A DNA stretch of 64,000 nucleotides, taken from NCBI GenBank assembly GCA_040404065.1, contig JBBAJM010000001.1; one strand, given 5' to 3'. Made by a program: the position numbers and the translations under genes. Each line of letters starts with the position of its first letter. Positions within the stretch are counted from its first letter, which is position 1. Shown here one piece after another: positions 1-9,172 of this stretch. The notes below the pieces were generated by a model. The model had not been told where the DNA came from. It worked only from the letters and a program-made list of their open reading frames with translations, and did no database searches. This DNA comes from Fontibacterium sp040404065. GTDB lineage: Bacteria; Pseudomonadota; Alphaproteobacteria; Pelagibacterales; Pelagibacteraceae.

Positions 1-3000
1 TTCCTGCAGATTTAGAAATTGTTATTGTTCCAAGTGCAGTTCCAGATCCAACAGCTCCCGTTACGCTAATTGTTCCAGATGTAAGACCGGTATCTAAAGT
101 TAAATTTCTTGCAGACGCGTTTGTAATTGTTCCACCAAAACTAATATTTCCATTAGATGTTGTAACTAAAGTAGTGTTTGCTCCTAAACTAACGTTATCA
201 TTATAAGTTTGTGCACCTGTTGTTGTAACAGCTCCGCCGTTAATTGCTGTTGTTCCACCTGTGTTTGTCGTTAAACTTGTTAAAGCAGTTGTGCCACCAA
301 TAATTCCTGAAAGAGTTGTTGTGCCAGTTGTGTTTATATTTAAAGTGTAAGCACCATTAATTGTTCCGCTTAAAGTAATATTTCCTAATGTGTTACCTGA
401 GATAACGCTGTTTCCTGTTAAAGTTATATTTGGCGTAATAACAAGAGCTGTGTTTGTTGTCTGAACAGTTCCATAAATACTAACAGAACTTGGCGATGTT
501 GCCGTTAAACCTGCAGCAAATATTGATGTACCATTATTTGCAAAAGTTAATGTTCCTGTATTAAGGAAACTAGTAATACCTTGAATGGTATTTGTTCCTG
601 AAGAATTAAATGCAACGTTATAACCTGATGCAGCTGTTCTTAAACCAATTGCAGAAGTAATTGTAGTGTCACCTGAGAATGTAACTGTTCCAGTAGTAGC
701 TGTTAATACAACAGCTTGAGCCTCAAATGCTCCGCCAAATGTTGTGCCGGATGAATTAGTAACAACTAAAAGTCCTAATCCACTACCCGATGAACCAACT
801 GTGCTTGTTACAGAGATTGTTCCTGTGCCTGGAGTTAAAGTTAAATTTTTTCCTACACCTGCGATACTATAAAGTAAAATATTATCGTTAGTAGTTGTTA
901 AAGTTAAAGTACCAGAATTACTTAAGGTAACCGCGCCACTGTAAGTTTGCGTTCCGTCAGTTGAGATACTATTAGCTGAAATATTTGTTGTGCCCGATAC
1001 GCTAAATATATTAACTCCTGAAATTGCTCCGGTAATAACTGAATTACCTATTTCAGCTAATGAGAAGCCGGCCCCAGTAATTGTCGATGAATTGGTAATA
1101 GTTGTTCCGGTTAAAGTTCTATCAGCTACCGCTAATGTAACTGCACCTGTATAAGTTTGTGTTCCAGATGTTGAAACATTCGCTTTAAGAGTTGTAGTTC
1201 CGCTAACAGATAAATTTTTTCCAGCTCCAGATAAAGTTACAGTGTCAGTTCCAGTACCATCACCAAATACAGCGTTACCCGTAATTGTTAATGAATATGC
1301 ACCGCTTAGTGCTGAGTTAGTTGTAATTGTTGAGCCGACTAAAGTTCGATCGGCGTTGATTGTGATGTTGCCTGCAGCTGTGTAATTTTGTGCGCCAGAA
1401 GTTGTAACGTTTGCATTAAGAGCGAGTACTCCGGTTCCTGTTGTTGTAACTGATAAACTTGTTGGGGGAGCTATTGCACCAATAGTTCCTGTTAAAGTTA
1501 AATTGTCTGTTGCTGTAATTGTTAAACCATACAAACCATTAATTGCGCCTGAAATAGTTTGTGCTCCACTTGAACTTACGATGCTTGAATCTGCGGCCAA
1601 AGTAATAGCTCCTGAGTAAGTATTGCTTCCTGATGTAAATACAATTGCTCCACCAGAAGAAACTCCAGTTCCACTAGTGCTAATTGGTTCTTGAACAGTT
1701 ATGTTGTTTGAAATGCTTAAAGCTGCGCCCGATTGAACAGTTGTTCCTTGACCAGCTGCGTATCCTCCTAATGCTGCTGCATTACTAATTGCAATTGTTC
1801 CTGCTGAAATACTTGTTGCGCCTGTGTAAGTATTTGTCGCTGATAATGCTAAAATACCCAAGCCTGATTTTGTTAAAGTGCCAGTGCCAGTAATAATTCC
1901 GGCGTAAGTTAATGTATCTCCAGAGTTTGTTACTGAGATATTTCCACCGCCCGAACTTAAAGTAATTCCTCTATTAGGATCTAATGTAAAGCTGGCTGTT
2001 ACTTCTAAAGTTCCGCCGTTAAAAGTAATTGAATTTGCTGTTACTGTTCCTGGGACTGCGCCTAAATTTCTATCTGTGCTAATTTGAAGAGTGCCTGCAC
2101 TAATTGTAGTGATGCCTGTGTAAGTATTAACTCCTTGTAACAATCCTGTTCCAGCACCACTTTGAGTTAAGTTAACTGAACCAGCTAAAATCGCAGATAC
2201 AGTTGCTGTGTTTGAAAGAGAAGGACTTAAAGTAAATCCGGATGTGCTTGTTAATACACCTGTTGTGCTAGTAATTGAACCATTGCCTACAGTCACTGCT
2301 CCTATAGTTTGACTATATGTTCCCATTCTAAATTCTGCAGCACTAAGACTTCCAGGGTAACAACTTGCTGAGCCGCAAGTACTTACAGATAAACTTCCTG
2401 AGCTTGCTAATTTACTGCTGCCACCTAAAATTAAGACACCACCTGAAACAGTAGTTGCTCCTGTATAAGTTTCTGTGTTGTTAAATGTCAAAGTTCCACT
2501 TCCAAGTTTTTCAAAACCAACACCTGATGTTCCAACGAATGGACTTGTAAATGCTATGTTGTAAGTAAATGGGACATCTATTTTATAAGAATTGCTAACT
2601 GGTGTTTTAAATCTTGCATAAAGTGCATCTGCCGCTGCATTTGTATCTACATATATACGAACTGCCCCACCAGAAAAAGTTATAGTTCCAGCTGTAGCAG
2701 TTAAGTTTGTAAATCCAGAACCAAGAGAACCAACTGAGCCTGGTGCAAAAACTCCACTACTTAAAACCACTCCGCCAGTAAAAGTATTAGTCGCATTAAC
2801 AACTGAAAGTCCTGTTCCACTTATTGTTAACACTCGAGCGCCGCCTACAGCATCAATCATTACCGCACTAATCGTGGCTGTACCATTGTCTCCTGGTGAT
2901 AAAGAAAAAGATGTTGCTGCGATAGTTCCTTTTGAAACTGCAGAGTCAATAATTGATCCAGATGAAACTGTTACACTTCCATAACTTGGTGTTTGGCCGT

Positions 3001-6000
3001 TAATATCAAAAATTCCGCCACTAACAGCGAGTGTACTTCCTGCTGGAATAGTTACGTTAGAACTTCCTAACTGTAACGATGCGCCAGAAACTGACGTTGA
3101 GCCTCCATAAGTATTTATAGAAGCAGTATCAAACACAACTTTTCCTGAACTAGTAGAACCTAATGTCCAGCTACCTGTTGTCCCTGTAATTCCAGAATTT
3201 GCAACAACAGCAAAGCTAGCACCTGATCCTGTAAAACCAGATGTAGTAAAATTCACTGTGTAATTGCCTGGGTCGATTGAATATGTTCCTGAAGTTGTTA
3301 GTAAATTAAACTTACCATACAAAGCTGTTTGATCTGAATTAGTTGAGCTATATGCTCTAATAGAACCGCCTTGAAAAGTAATTTTACCAGAACCAAGCGC
3401 TACTAGTGCAGAAGGAGCAAGGGCTCCAGCGCTTAAAAAACTTCCTCCGCTATAAGTATTTGTATTTTGTAAATAAGTTATGCCGGCTCCGTTTTGTGTT
3501 AATGAACCGCTACCAATTGATATTGCATCATCAATTACTAAAGTTCCAACTCCTATAAATGTAAGACTACGATTTGTTCCAGAAATTGTTTTGCTAGATC
3601 CGGTAATATTAAATAAGCCAGAGTATGTATTTATTGTAGTGTCTGAACCTAAGGTAATCGAACCTTGGTAAATATTGTTTCCAACACTAACTAAAGATCC
3701 ACCAGCGCCCGTATATCCTACTCCAGTTAATGATAATGGATTTGCTCCAATAGTAATTCCACCTGACAATTGTAATGTTGCGCCACTTGAAACTGTAATT
3801 GCATTAGTAGTTGCACCAAGTGCACTGCTATTTGATACAATTAATGTTCCATTTGAAACAGTTGTACTTCCAGTGAAACTGTTAGTACCTGATAAAGTTA
3901 AAATTCCTGTGCCGTCTTTTGTTAAAGCTCCGCCACCAGTTCCTATATTTCCACTTATTGTAGTATTTCCAGCACCTCCAACAGTAAGTCCGAACGAACT
4001 ATAAGTTATACCTCCGCTTAATGTTAAAGTTCCTGCGACACTATTAATTCTAACAGCGCTAGTTGTTAATGTAATTGCACCAGCATAAGAACTTGCTCCA
4101 GAAATATTTGAAAGAGCACCAGCACTTGAAGGTCCATTGCCACTTAAAGTTAAAGGTATAGCGCCAACTGAAATTCCACCTGATAATTGTAAACCAGCTC
4201 CATCAATTACTGTTATTCCTGAACTACTTCCTAAAGCGCTTGCATTAAGAGCAATAATTGTTCCACTGCTAATTAGTGTTGCGCCTGCAAAATTGCTTCC
4301 GCTACCTGATAAAGTTAAAGTTGAAGTATTAGTATCTTTAGTAATGGCTCCAGAAGCAGTCGTTGTTACAATGTTTCCTGATAAAGTTTGATCAACAGAT
4401 GATGAATATTGTAACGTTCCATTGTTAGTAATGATTCCTGAATAAGTTCCAGAACCTAAGGATCCAGTACCTGAAATTTGCACTGTTCCTGCACTAATAG
4501 TTAAAGGCCCAGTAAAAGTATTTGTATTTGTTAAAGTTAATTTACCAACACCAGTTTTTGTAAGTCCTCCTGTGCCACTTAAAATTCCTCCGTAAGAAGT
4601 GTCGGTACTCCATCCGGCAGTTAACACGTAACTATTTAAATTAACATTTCCGCTGCCTGATAATGATAAAATTGTATCGTTTGATCCTAAATTATAAGTT
4701 CCAGTAACTACGACAGCTGAGCTATCTGATAAAGCTCCTGATACTGTTAAAGTTCCTGCAGAAATTGTTGTTGCTCCTGTGTATGTATTGCTACCAGATA
4801 ATATCCATGTGCCTGCGCCAGTTTTCGTAAGCGCTCCAGTAGTTCCTAATCCAATAATACCTGCTACTGTGTTTCCTGAAGTTGTCGTTCCTCCTAAAGT
4901 TAAAGTATAGCCTGTACCATTAATTGTTCCTGTATTACTTAATGTAATTCCTCCATTGCTTGAAATTATTGTAGAGTTGCTGCCTAAAGCAATTAATCCG
5001 CTATAAGTTACCGCTGTTGCACTGGTATTTGTTAAAGCTCCAGCACTTCCATATCCCGCTCCATTAATAGTTAAAGCTTGAGAAGTTCCTAGTGTATTTC
5101 CATTAAGATCAAGTGTTCCCCCATTAGAAACAGAAACAGTTCCTGCGTATGAACCAAGTGGTGTAAATAAAGAGTTGCCAACGTCTCCAACTTGTAATGT
5201 TCCATTGCTAACTATTAATCCACCTGTAAAAGTATTTGTTCCTGATAAAGTTAAAGTTCCAGTTCCTGCTTTTGTGAAAGCAACAGTGCCTGATCCATCT
5301 TGAATAATTCCTGAGAAAGTTGTTGTATTGTTATTGCCGCCAGCTGTTATAGTAATTGATCCTGATGCCGTGCTTGTTACCGATCCAAGTCCTGTTAATG
5401 ATCCAACCGTAGCTGAATAACCACCTAAATCCAGGAATGCTCCTGATGAAATATCATATGCGGTTAAATTAGTTTGTGCTGCCCCCAATTTAATTTGCCC
5501 GCTAGGCACAGTTGTTGCACCTGTATAGCTATTTGATCCTGATAAAGTGAAAACTCCAGTTCCACTCTTATATATAGCTACAACACCTGTTCCGTTTTGA
5601 ATTGATCCTGAGAAAGTTGTTGATGTATTGTCTCCTCCAAGAGTTAATGTTGGCGTACCTCCTGTGCTAGTTACAGTTCCAGATCCCGCTAAAGATCCGA
5701 TAGTTTCAGAGTAAGAAGTTAAGTCTAAAGTACCATTTGCTGTCACTGCCGATGAATCCGATATAACTCCTGCAGCTCCCAATTTTAAAGTGGTTCCAGA
5801 ACCTATAGTTGTTGCGCCCGTATAAGTATTAGCTCCTGATAAAGTTATTGTTCCAGTTCCAGAACTTGTAAGCGCTATTCCTGAACCAGCTAAAACAGCT
5901 GAAATACTATGTGTTGTTCCTGATGACGGGTTTAATGTGTAGCTTGTTCCAGTTAAAGTATTGCCTGTTGTTCCAATAGTAATCGAGCCACTTGTTAGAG

Positions 6001-7200
6001 TAACCGCTCCTACAGTTTCAGTTGTGTCATTTAATTGAAGTGTTCCTCCATTAATTGTAACTGCTCCAGAATCCGCTAAAACTGTTCCAGTTGCGGTAGC
6101 TGATTGGTCTAATATTAATGTTCCAGCATTAGCATTTGTTCCGCCTGTGTAAGTATTGGTATTTGTTAAAGTTAAAGACGATGAAGATCCCGTATCTTTT
6201 GTAAAAGTTCCAGCGCCACTAATAACCCCTGATAATGTTTGAGTTGCGCTTGATGAATAAGCAAATGTTGAACCAGATCCAATTGCAATTGTTCCTGCAT
6301 ATGTTCCAGAACCTAATTGTCCTGCCCCTGTAATTGCTAAAGTTCCGCCTGAAGCATTAATTGTTGTAGTTCCTGAATAAGTATTAACGCCTGATAAATT
6401 AGCAGTACCTAGGTCAGATTTTGTAAGATTAACTGCTCCAGCTAAAATTGCAGAAACTGTAACTGTCTTTCCTGTTGCTGGATTTAATGTGTAACTTGTT
6501 CCAGTTAAAACTCCTGTTGTGCTTGTGATAGATCCTTCAGTTAAAGTAACTGCTCCAACTGTATCAGCAAAAGTTGCTAAGTTTAATATTGCTGTTGAGC
6601 CATTAACCGTAACATCGCCAGAGCTAATAGCATTAGCAATTCCGTACGTTAAACTTCCGGCAGAAACTGTTGTAAGACCTGTGTAAGTATTAGCTACAGA
6701 TAAAGTTAATGTACCAGCTCCATCTTTAGTTAAAGTTCCGGCGCCTGTACCTATGGCTGTTGTTGTTACTGTAGTATTACCTGCTCCACCAAAAGTTAGT
6801 CCTATAGTGCCGTTAGTAATACCACCGCTTAATGTTAATGCACTTCCGGTATCGCTATTAATTCGAACTGCGTTGGTAGATAAAGTAATTGCACCAGCAT
6901 AACTGTTAGTTCCTGAAATATTTCTTAAAGATCCACCTGAACTAATACCATCATTGTTTAATGTTAACGCTTCAGCACCAATTGCAATGTTGTTTGATAA
7001 TTCTAGTGCAGCTCCACTTGCAACGGTTACGCCTCCAGCTATTGTTCCAAGGGCAGTCACGTTAGCAGCTCTTAATGCTCCTGCAGAAATTGTAGTTAAG
7101 CCTGCATATGAGTTACCACCAGATAAAGTTAATATACCAGCTCCGGCTTTTGTAAGAGTAGTCCCTGTTCCAGAAATTATACCAGAGTAAGTTCCGTCGG
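1..7200 (-). repeat. Passenger-associated (PATR-like) protein repeats within the adhesin gene
   Basis: Read on the minus strand, this stretch encodes many degenerate copies of a roughly 30-residue unit with the core LTKxGxGxLxLSG followed by NxYxGxTT. Clear copies translate from about 7170-7085 and 6745-6660. The copies are diverged at the nucleotide level, so this is a protein repeat rather than a simple DNA tandem repeat. Unit boundaries were judged by eye. Confidence 0.8.
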
Positions 7201-8818
7201 TTCCTTGAGTAATAGATAAAGCCCCGCCAAGAAGAGATAAATTTCCTGAGCCAGTAAATGATCCTGTAGTTGCAGTTATTGTTAACGGCAATGTATTAGT
7301 GCTTGATGTTATGCTGTTAGCTCCAAGAGCAACGTTAACATATGCGCTTAAAGTCAGAGACGAAGTGTTGTTTCCAGTCTTTGCAATTCCAGTAGTGAAC
7401 GTAATACTACCGTCAGCAGTAGTGATAGATACGTTAGTGCCTGCATTAAGTGATCCTTCAATGCTAGATGCTAAAATTGTTGAAGTTTGACCTGCAACAA
7501 AAGTTGATGAATAAGCAGTTCCAGTGTTTCCTGTGCTAGCAATGGTAATATCAAATGGGTCTAATAACCAAGTTCCAGAATTCCCTGTAGATGAAGATGC
7601 ATTAACAACAGCACCGTCTGTGTTTAGGAAGAAACCTGAGGTCTCAATTAAGCCCCCGTCTCCGCCATTAGCGCCACCTTTTGCAATAAAAGTTCCATTG
7701 GCATAAGTTTCTGAATCTCGTCTGTAAATATTTGACCAGACAACAATCGCTCCACCGTTTCCATTCTCAGTCGCTGAGGCATCAAGCAAAGCTCCTATCT
7801 CAACAATAACTCTAATCGCCTGTCTGATTGTGTTGATAAGATTTTGATAGCTGCCACCTACTAAAATTTCTCCACCGCCTGTTGCTCCTGCTGCTATTAA
7901 CTTTGATGTTGATGTAATATTTATTACATCACCGGTAATTTGAATGTTACCGCCTTTGTTTGTTGATGAAGATACGTTGATCGTGCCAGTGTTTGTTACA
8001 ACATCGCCATCAAGAAATACTTTTCCACCTTGTTTTGTAATTCCTTTCGCTTCGATAATCCCAGTATTATTAACAACTGATTTATTAATACTGTTAAGAG
8101 CTTTTGCTGAAAGAATTACAACGCCATCATCTGCTGAGATGATGTTTTTATTTTCAATTAACGAATTTAATGTGCCTACATCAACTGAGTAGTTGATTAA
8201 TTTATTTCCACTCATCGACAATGTTACTCTATCTCCAGAAAGTAACGCTGTTGTACCCGATGGTGTTGTAATGCTGCCTGAGTTTGTAATTTTTGCTGCT
8301 ATAAAAGCAACTGTTCCACCAACGAATGCATTGATGCTTCCGTTATTTTCAATTGCTCCCGCTTGTAAATTAGGATCTCTTTCGAAAATATAATTGTTGT
8401 TAAGAAAATCTGAGCTTTTTAAATTTAAAGTACTTGCAATGAAACTACCCGCATCAAATCTTGCACCTTGCCCAAATATAACTCCGCTTGGATTAATTAA
8501 AATAACTTGTCCATTCGCTTTTAATGAACCAAAAATATAACTTGGGTCATTGCTGTTCACTCGGTTTAGTGCACTTGAGGTAGAGGATGGTTGGTTGAAC
8601 TGAACGGTTGCATCTTTACCAATGTTAAATGATGACCAGTTGGTAATTAGTTTGTCGGTTGCTTGGTTGATTGTTAACTGATTTGTGCTTTGAGTGATGG
8701 TAGCTTTTCCACTTTCGATGTTTGGATTTGTAGGCAAAGCATTATTGCTTACACTTTGTGCCTGTGCATAACTTGCCAAAAAGAGACAAAGAATCACAAC
8801 CTGAAATTTTATTTTCAT
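1..8818 (-). CDS. Giant filamentous-haemagglutinin-like secreted adhesin (partial, C-terminus outside window)
   Basis: The reading frame starts at ATG 8818 and stays open to the window edge, at least 2,939 codons. Residues 1-20 look like a signal peptide ending in A-Q-A. A haemagglutination-activity (TPS) domain follows at roughly residues 25-150, with INPSGVIFGQGARF as its hallmark. The next part is Gly/Ser/Thr/Asn-rich beta-helix sequence. From about residue 540 onward the protein is built from passenger-type repeats with the core LTKxGxGxLxLSGxNxYxG. Such proteins are exported through an outer-membrane pore, either a TpsB partner or a C-terminal autotransporter barrel; neither lies in the window. 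The likely role is adhesion or aggregation at the cell surface. The opposite-strand open frames across 3.5-8.4 kb all share one phase and are shadows of this gene. Family assignment is firm; function is inferred. Confidence 0.93.
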   Translation of the reverse strand, partial: MKIKFQVVILCLFLASYAQAQSVSNNALPTNPNIESGKATITQSTNQLTINQATDKLITNWSSFNIGKDATVQFNQPSSTSSALNRVNSNDPSYIFGSLKANGQVILINPSGVIFGQGARFDAGSFIASTLNLKSSDFLNNNYIFERDPNLQAGAIENNGSINAFVGGTVAFIAAKITNSGSITTPSGTTALLSGDRVTLSMSGNKLINYSVDVGTLNSLIENKNIISADDGVVILSAKALNSINKSVVNNTGIIEAKGITKQGGKVFLDGDVVTNTGTINVSSSTNKGGNIQITGDVINITSTSKLIAAGATGGGEILVGGSYQNLINTIRQAIRVIVEIGALLDASATENGNGGAIVVWSNIYRRDSETYANGTFIAKGGANGGDGGLIETSGFFLNTDGAVVNASSSTGNSGTWLLDPFDITIASTGNTGTAYSSTFVAGQTSTILASSIEGSLNAGTNVSITTADGSITFTTGIAKTGNNTSSLTLSAYVNVALGANSITSSTNTLPLTITATTGSFTGSGNLSLLGGALSITQGTDGTYSGIISGTGTTLTKAGAGILTLSGGNSYAGLTTISAGALRAANVTALGTIAGGVTVASGAALELSNNIAIGAEALTLNNDGISSGGSLRNISGTNSYAGAITLSTNAVRINSDTGSALTLSGGITNGTIGLTFGGAGNTTVTTTAIGTGAGTLTKDGAGTLTLSVANTYTGLTTVSAGSLTYGIANAISSGDVTVNGSTAILNLATFADTVGAVTLTEGSITSTTGVLTGTSYTLNPATGKTVTVSAILAGAVNLTKSDLGTANLSGVNTYSGTTTINASGGTLAITGAGQLGSGTYAGTIAIGSGSTFAYSSSATQTLSGVISGAGTFTKDTGSSSSLTLTNTNTYTGGTNANAGTLILDQSATATGTVLADSGAVTINGGTLQLNDTTETVGAVTLTSGSITIGTTGNTLTGTSYTLNPSSGTTHSISAVLAGSGIALTSSGTGTITLSGANTYTGATTIGSGTTLKLGAAGVISDSSAVTANGTLDLTSYSETIGSLAGSGTVTSTGGTPTLTLGGDNTSTTFSGSIQNGTGVVAIYKSGTGVFTLSGSNSYTGATTVPSGQIKLGAAQTNLTAYDISSGAFLDLGGYSATVGSLTGLGSVTSTASGSITITAGGNNNTTTFSGIIQDGSGTVAFTKAGTGTLTLSGTNTFTGGLIVSNGTLQVGDVGNSLFTPLGSYAGTVSVSNGGTLDLNGNTLGTSQALTINGAGYGSAGALTNTSATAVTYSGLIALGSNSTIISSNGGITLSNTGTINGTGYTLTLGGTTTSGNTVAGIIGLGTTGALTKTGAGTWILSGSNTYTGATTISAGTLTVSGALSDSSAVVVTGTYNLGSNDTILSLSGSGNVNLNSYVLTAGWSTDTSYGGILSGTGGLTKTGVGKLTLTNTNTFTGPLTISAGTVQISGTGSLGSGTYSGIITNNGTLQYSSSVDQTLSGNIVTTTASGAITKDTNTSTLTLSGSGSNFAGATLISSGTIIALNASALGSSSGITVIDGAGLQLSGGISVGAIPLTLSGNGPSSAGALSNISGASSYAGAITLTTSAVRINSVAGTLTLSGGITYSSFGLTVGGAGNTTISGNIGTGGGALTKDGTGILTLSGTNSFTGSTTVSNGTLIVSNSSALGATTNAITVSSGATLQLSGGITIGANPLSLTGVGYTGAGGSLVSVGNNIYQGSITLGSDTTINTYSGLFNITGSSKTISGTNRSLTFIGVGTLVIDDAISIGSGSLTQNGAGITYLQNTNTYSGGSFLSAGALAPSALVALGSGKITFQGGSIRAYSSTNSDQTALYGKFNLLTTSGTYSIDPGNYTVNFTTSGFTGSGASFAVVANSGITGTTGSWTLGSTSSGKVVFDTASINTYGGSTSVSGASLQLGSSNVTIPAGSTLAVSGGIFDINGQTPSYGSVTVSSGSIIDSAVSKGTIAATSFSLSPGDNGTATISAVMIDAVGGARVLTISGTGLSVVNATNTFTGGVVLSSGVFAPGSVGSLGSGFTNLTATAGTITFSGGAVRIYVDTNAAADALYARFKTPVSNSYKIDVPFTYNIAFTSPFVGTSGVGFEKLGSGTLTFNNTETYTGATTVSGGVLILGGSSKLASSGSLSVSTCGSASCYPGSLSAAEFRMGTYSQTIGAVTVGNGSITSTTGVLTSTSGFTLSPSLSNTATVSAILAGSVNLTQSGAGTGLLQGVNTYTGITTISAGTLQISTDRNLGAVPGTVTANSITFNGGTLEVTASFTLDPNRGITLSSGGGNISVTNSGDTLTYAGIITGTGTLTKSGLGILALSATNTYTGATSISAGTIAISNAAALGGYAAGQGTTVQSGAALSISNNITVQEPISTSGTGVSSGGAIVFTSGSNTYSGAITLAADSSIVSSSGAQTISGAINGLYGLTITATDNLTLTGTIGAIAPPTSLSVTTTGTGVLALNANVTTSGAQNYTAAGNITINADRTLVGSTITTNSALSGAYSLTITGNAVFGDGTGTDTVTLSGAGKNLSVSGTTTLKANVSTSGTQTYTGAVTLAVADRTLTGTTITNSSTITGAGFSLAEIGNSVITGAISGVNIFSVSGTTNISANSISTDGTQTYSGAVTLSNSGTLTLTTTNDNILLYSIAGVGKNLTLTPGTGTISVTSTVGSSGSGLGLLVVTNSSGTTFGGAFEAQAVVLTATTGTVTFSGDTTITSAIGLRTAASGYNVAFNSSGTNTIQGITSFLNTGTLTFANNGTSIFAAGLTATSPSSVSIYGTVQTTNTALVITPNITLTGNSVISGNTLGNITLSGTINGAYTLNINTTGTTTLSGIIGGTTALTSLTTNTGGTTAINGGAVTTTGAQTYNDNVSLGANTTLVTTSNGNISFGGTITNASARNLTLDTGLTSGTISVTGAVGSGTALGTITISKSAG

Positions 8819-9172
8819 CACAAAATCATCTAGCTTAAGTTGAATTTTAATAAAAAATTAAGAGAAAATTCCCCTTATCCCCATTAAAAAGTAAAAAACC
8901 TCTGCTACTTTCAATTTTTAAAAAACCGAGTATCTCGCGAATCAGTTGAGTAATCAACTCTTTAGGGAATAAAACAACCTGAGCTTTAGTTAAATAAGCT
9001 AGGTTTTAAGAGGCTTATTTCATGTATTCTTTTATTTTGACTTTTTTTTCAAAAGAATGACCAATTTTTGGTTAAATCCTTAAGAAAATTATTAAATTAA
9101 AAGTTGAGAAAAAAAAATTTTTCAACTTGTGGTACGTAAATAAACTTTTGAGTTGTAATTTTTTACTAAAAA
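8819..9172. other. 354-nt intergenic region between adhesin gene and katG
   Basis: AT-rich spacer without a convincing gene. Two inverted repeats stand out: AGTTGA-gtaa-TCAACT at 8944-8959, and an imperfect stem between AACCTGAGCTT at 8976 and AAGCTAGGTT ending at 9005. The region lies upstream of the adhesin start and downstream of katG, both minus strand, so it should hold the katG terminator and the adhesin promoter. Neither repeat has a clean terminal T-run, so their role is uncertain. Confidence 0.4.

Noticed and set aside
1..7200. CRISPR-like or tandem DNA repeat array
   Set aside because: Repetition is at protein level with diverged bases and no constant repeat/spacer lengths; it encodes beta-helix passenger repeats.
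3480..8393. Eight plus-strand open frames of 60-109 codons rich in Pro, Val and Ala
   Set aside because: All lie in the same phase opposite the adhesin gene. Their composition is the reverse complement of its Gly/Thr/Asn-rich repeats, and none has a ribosome site.
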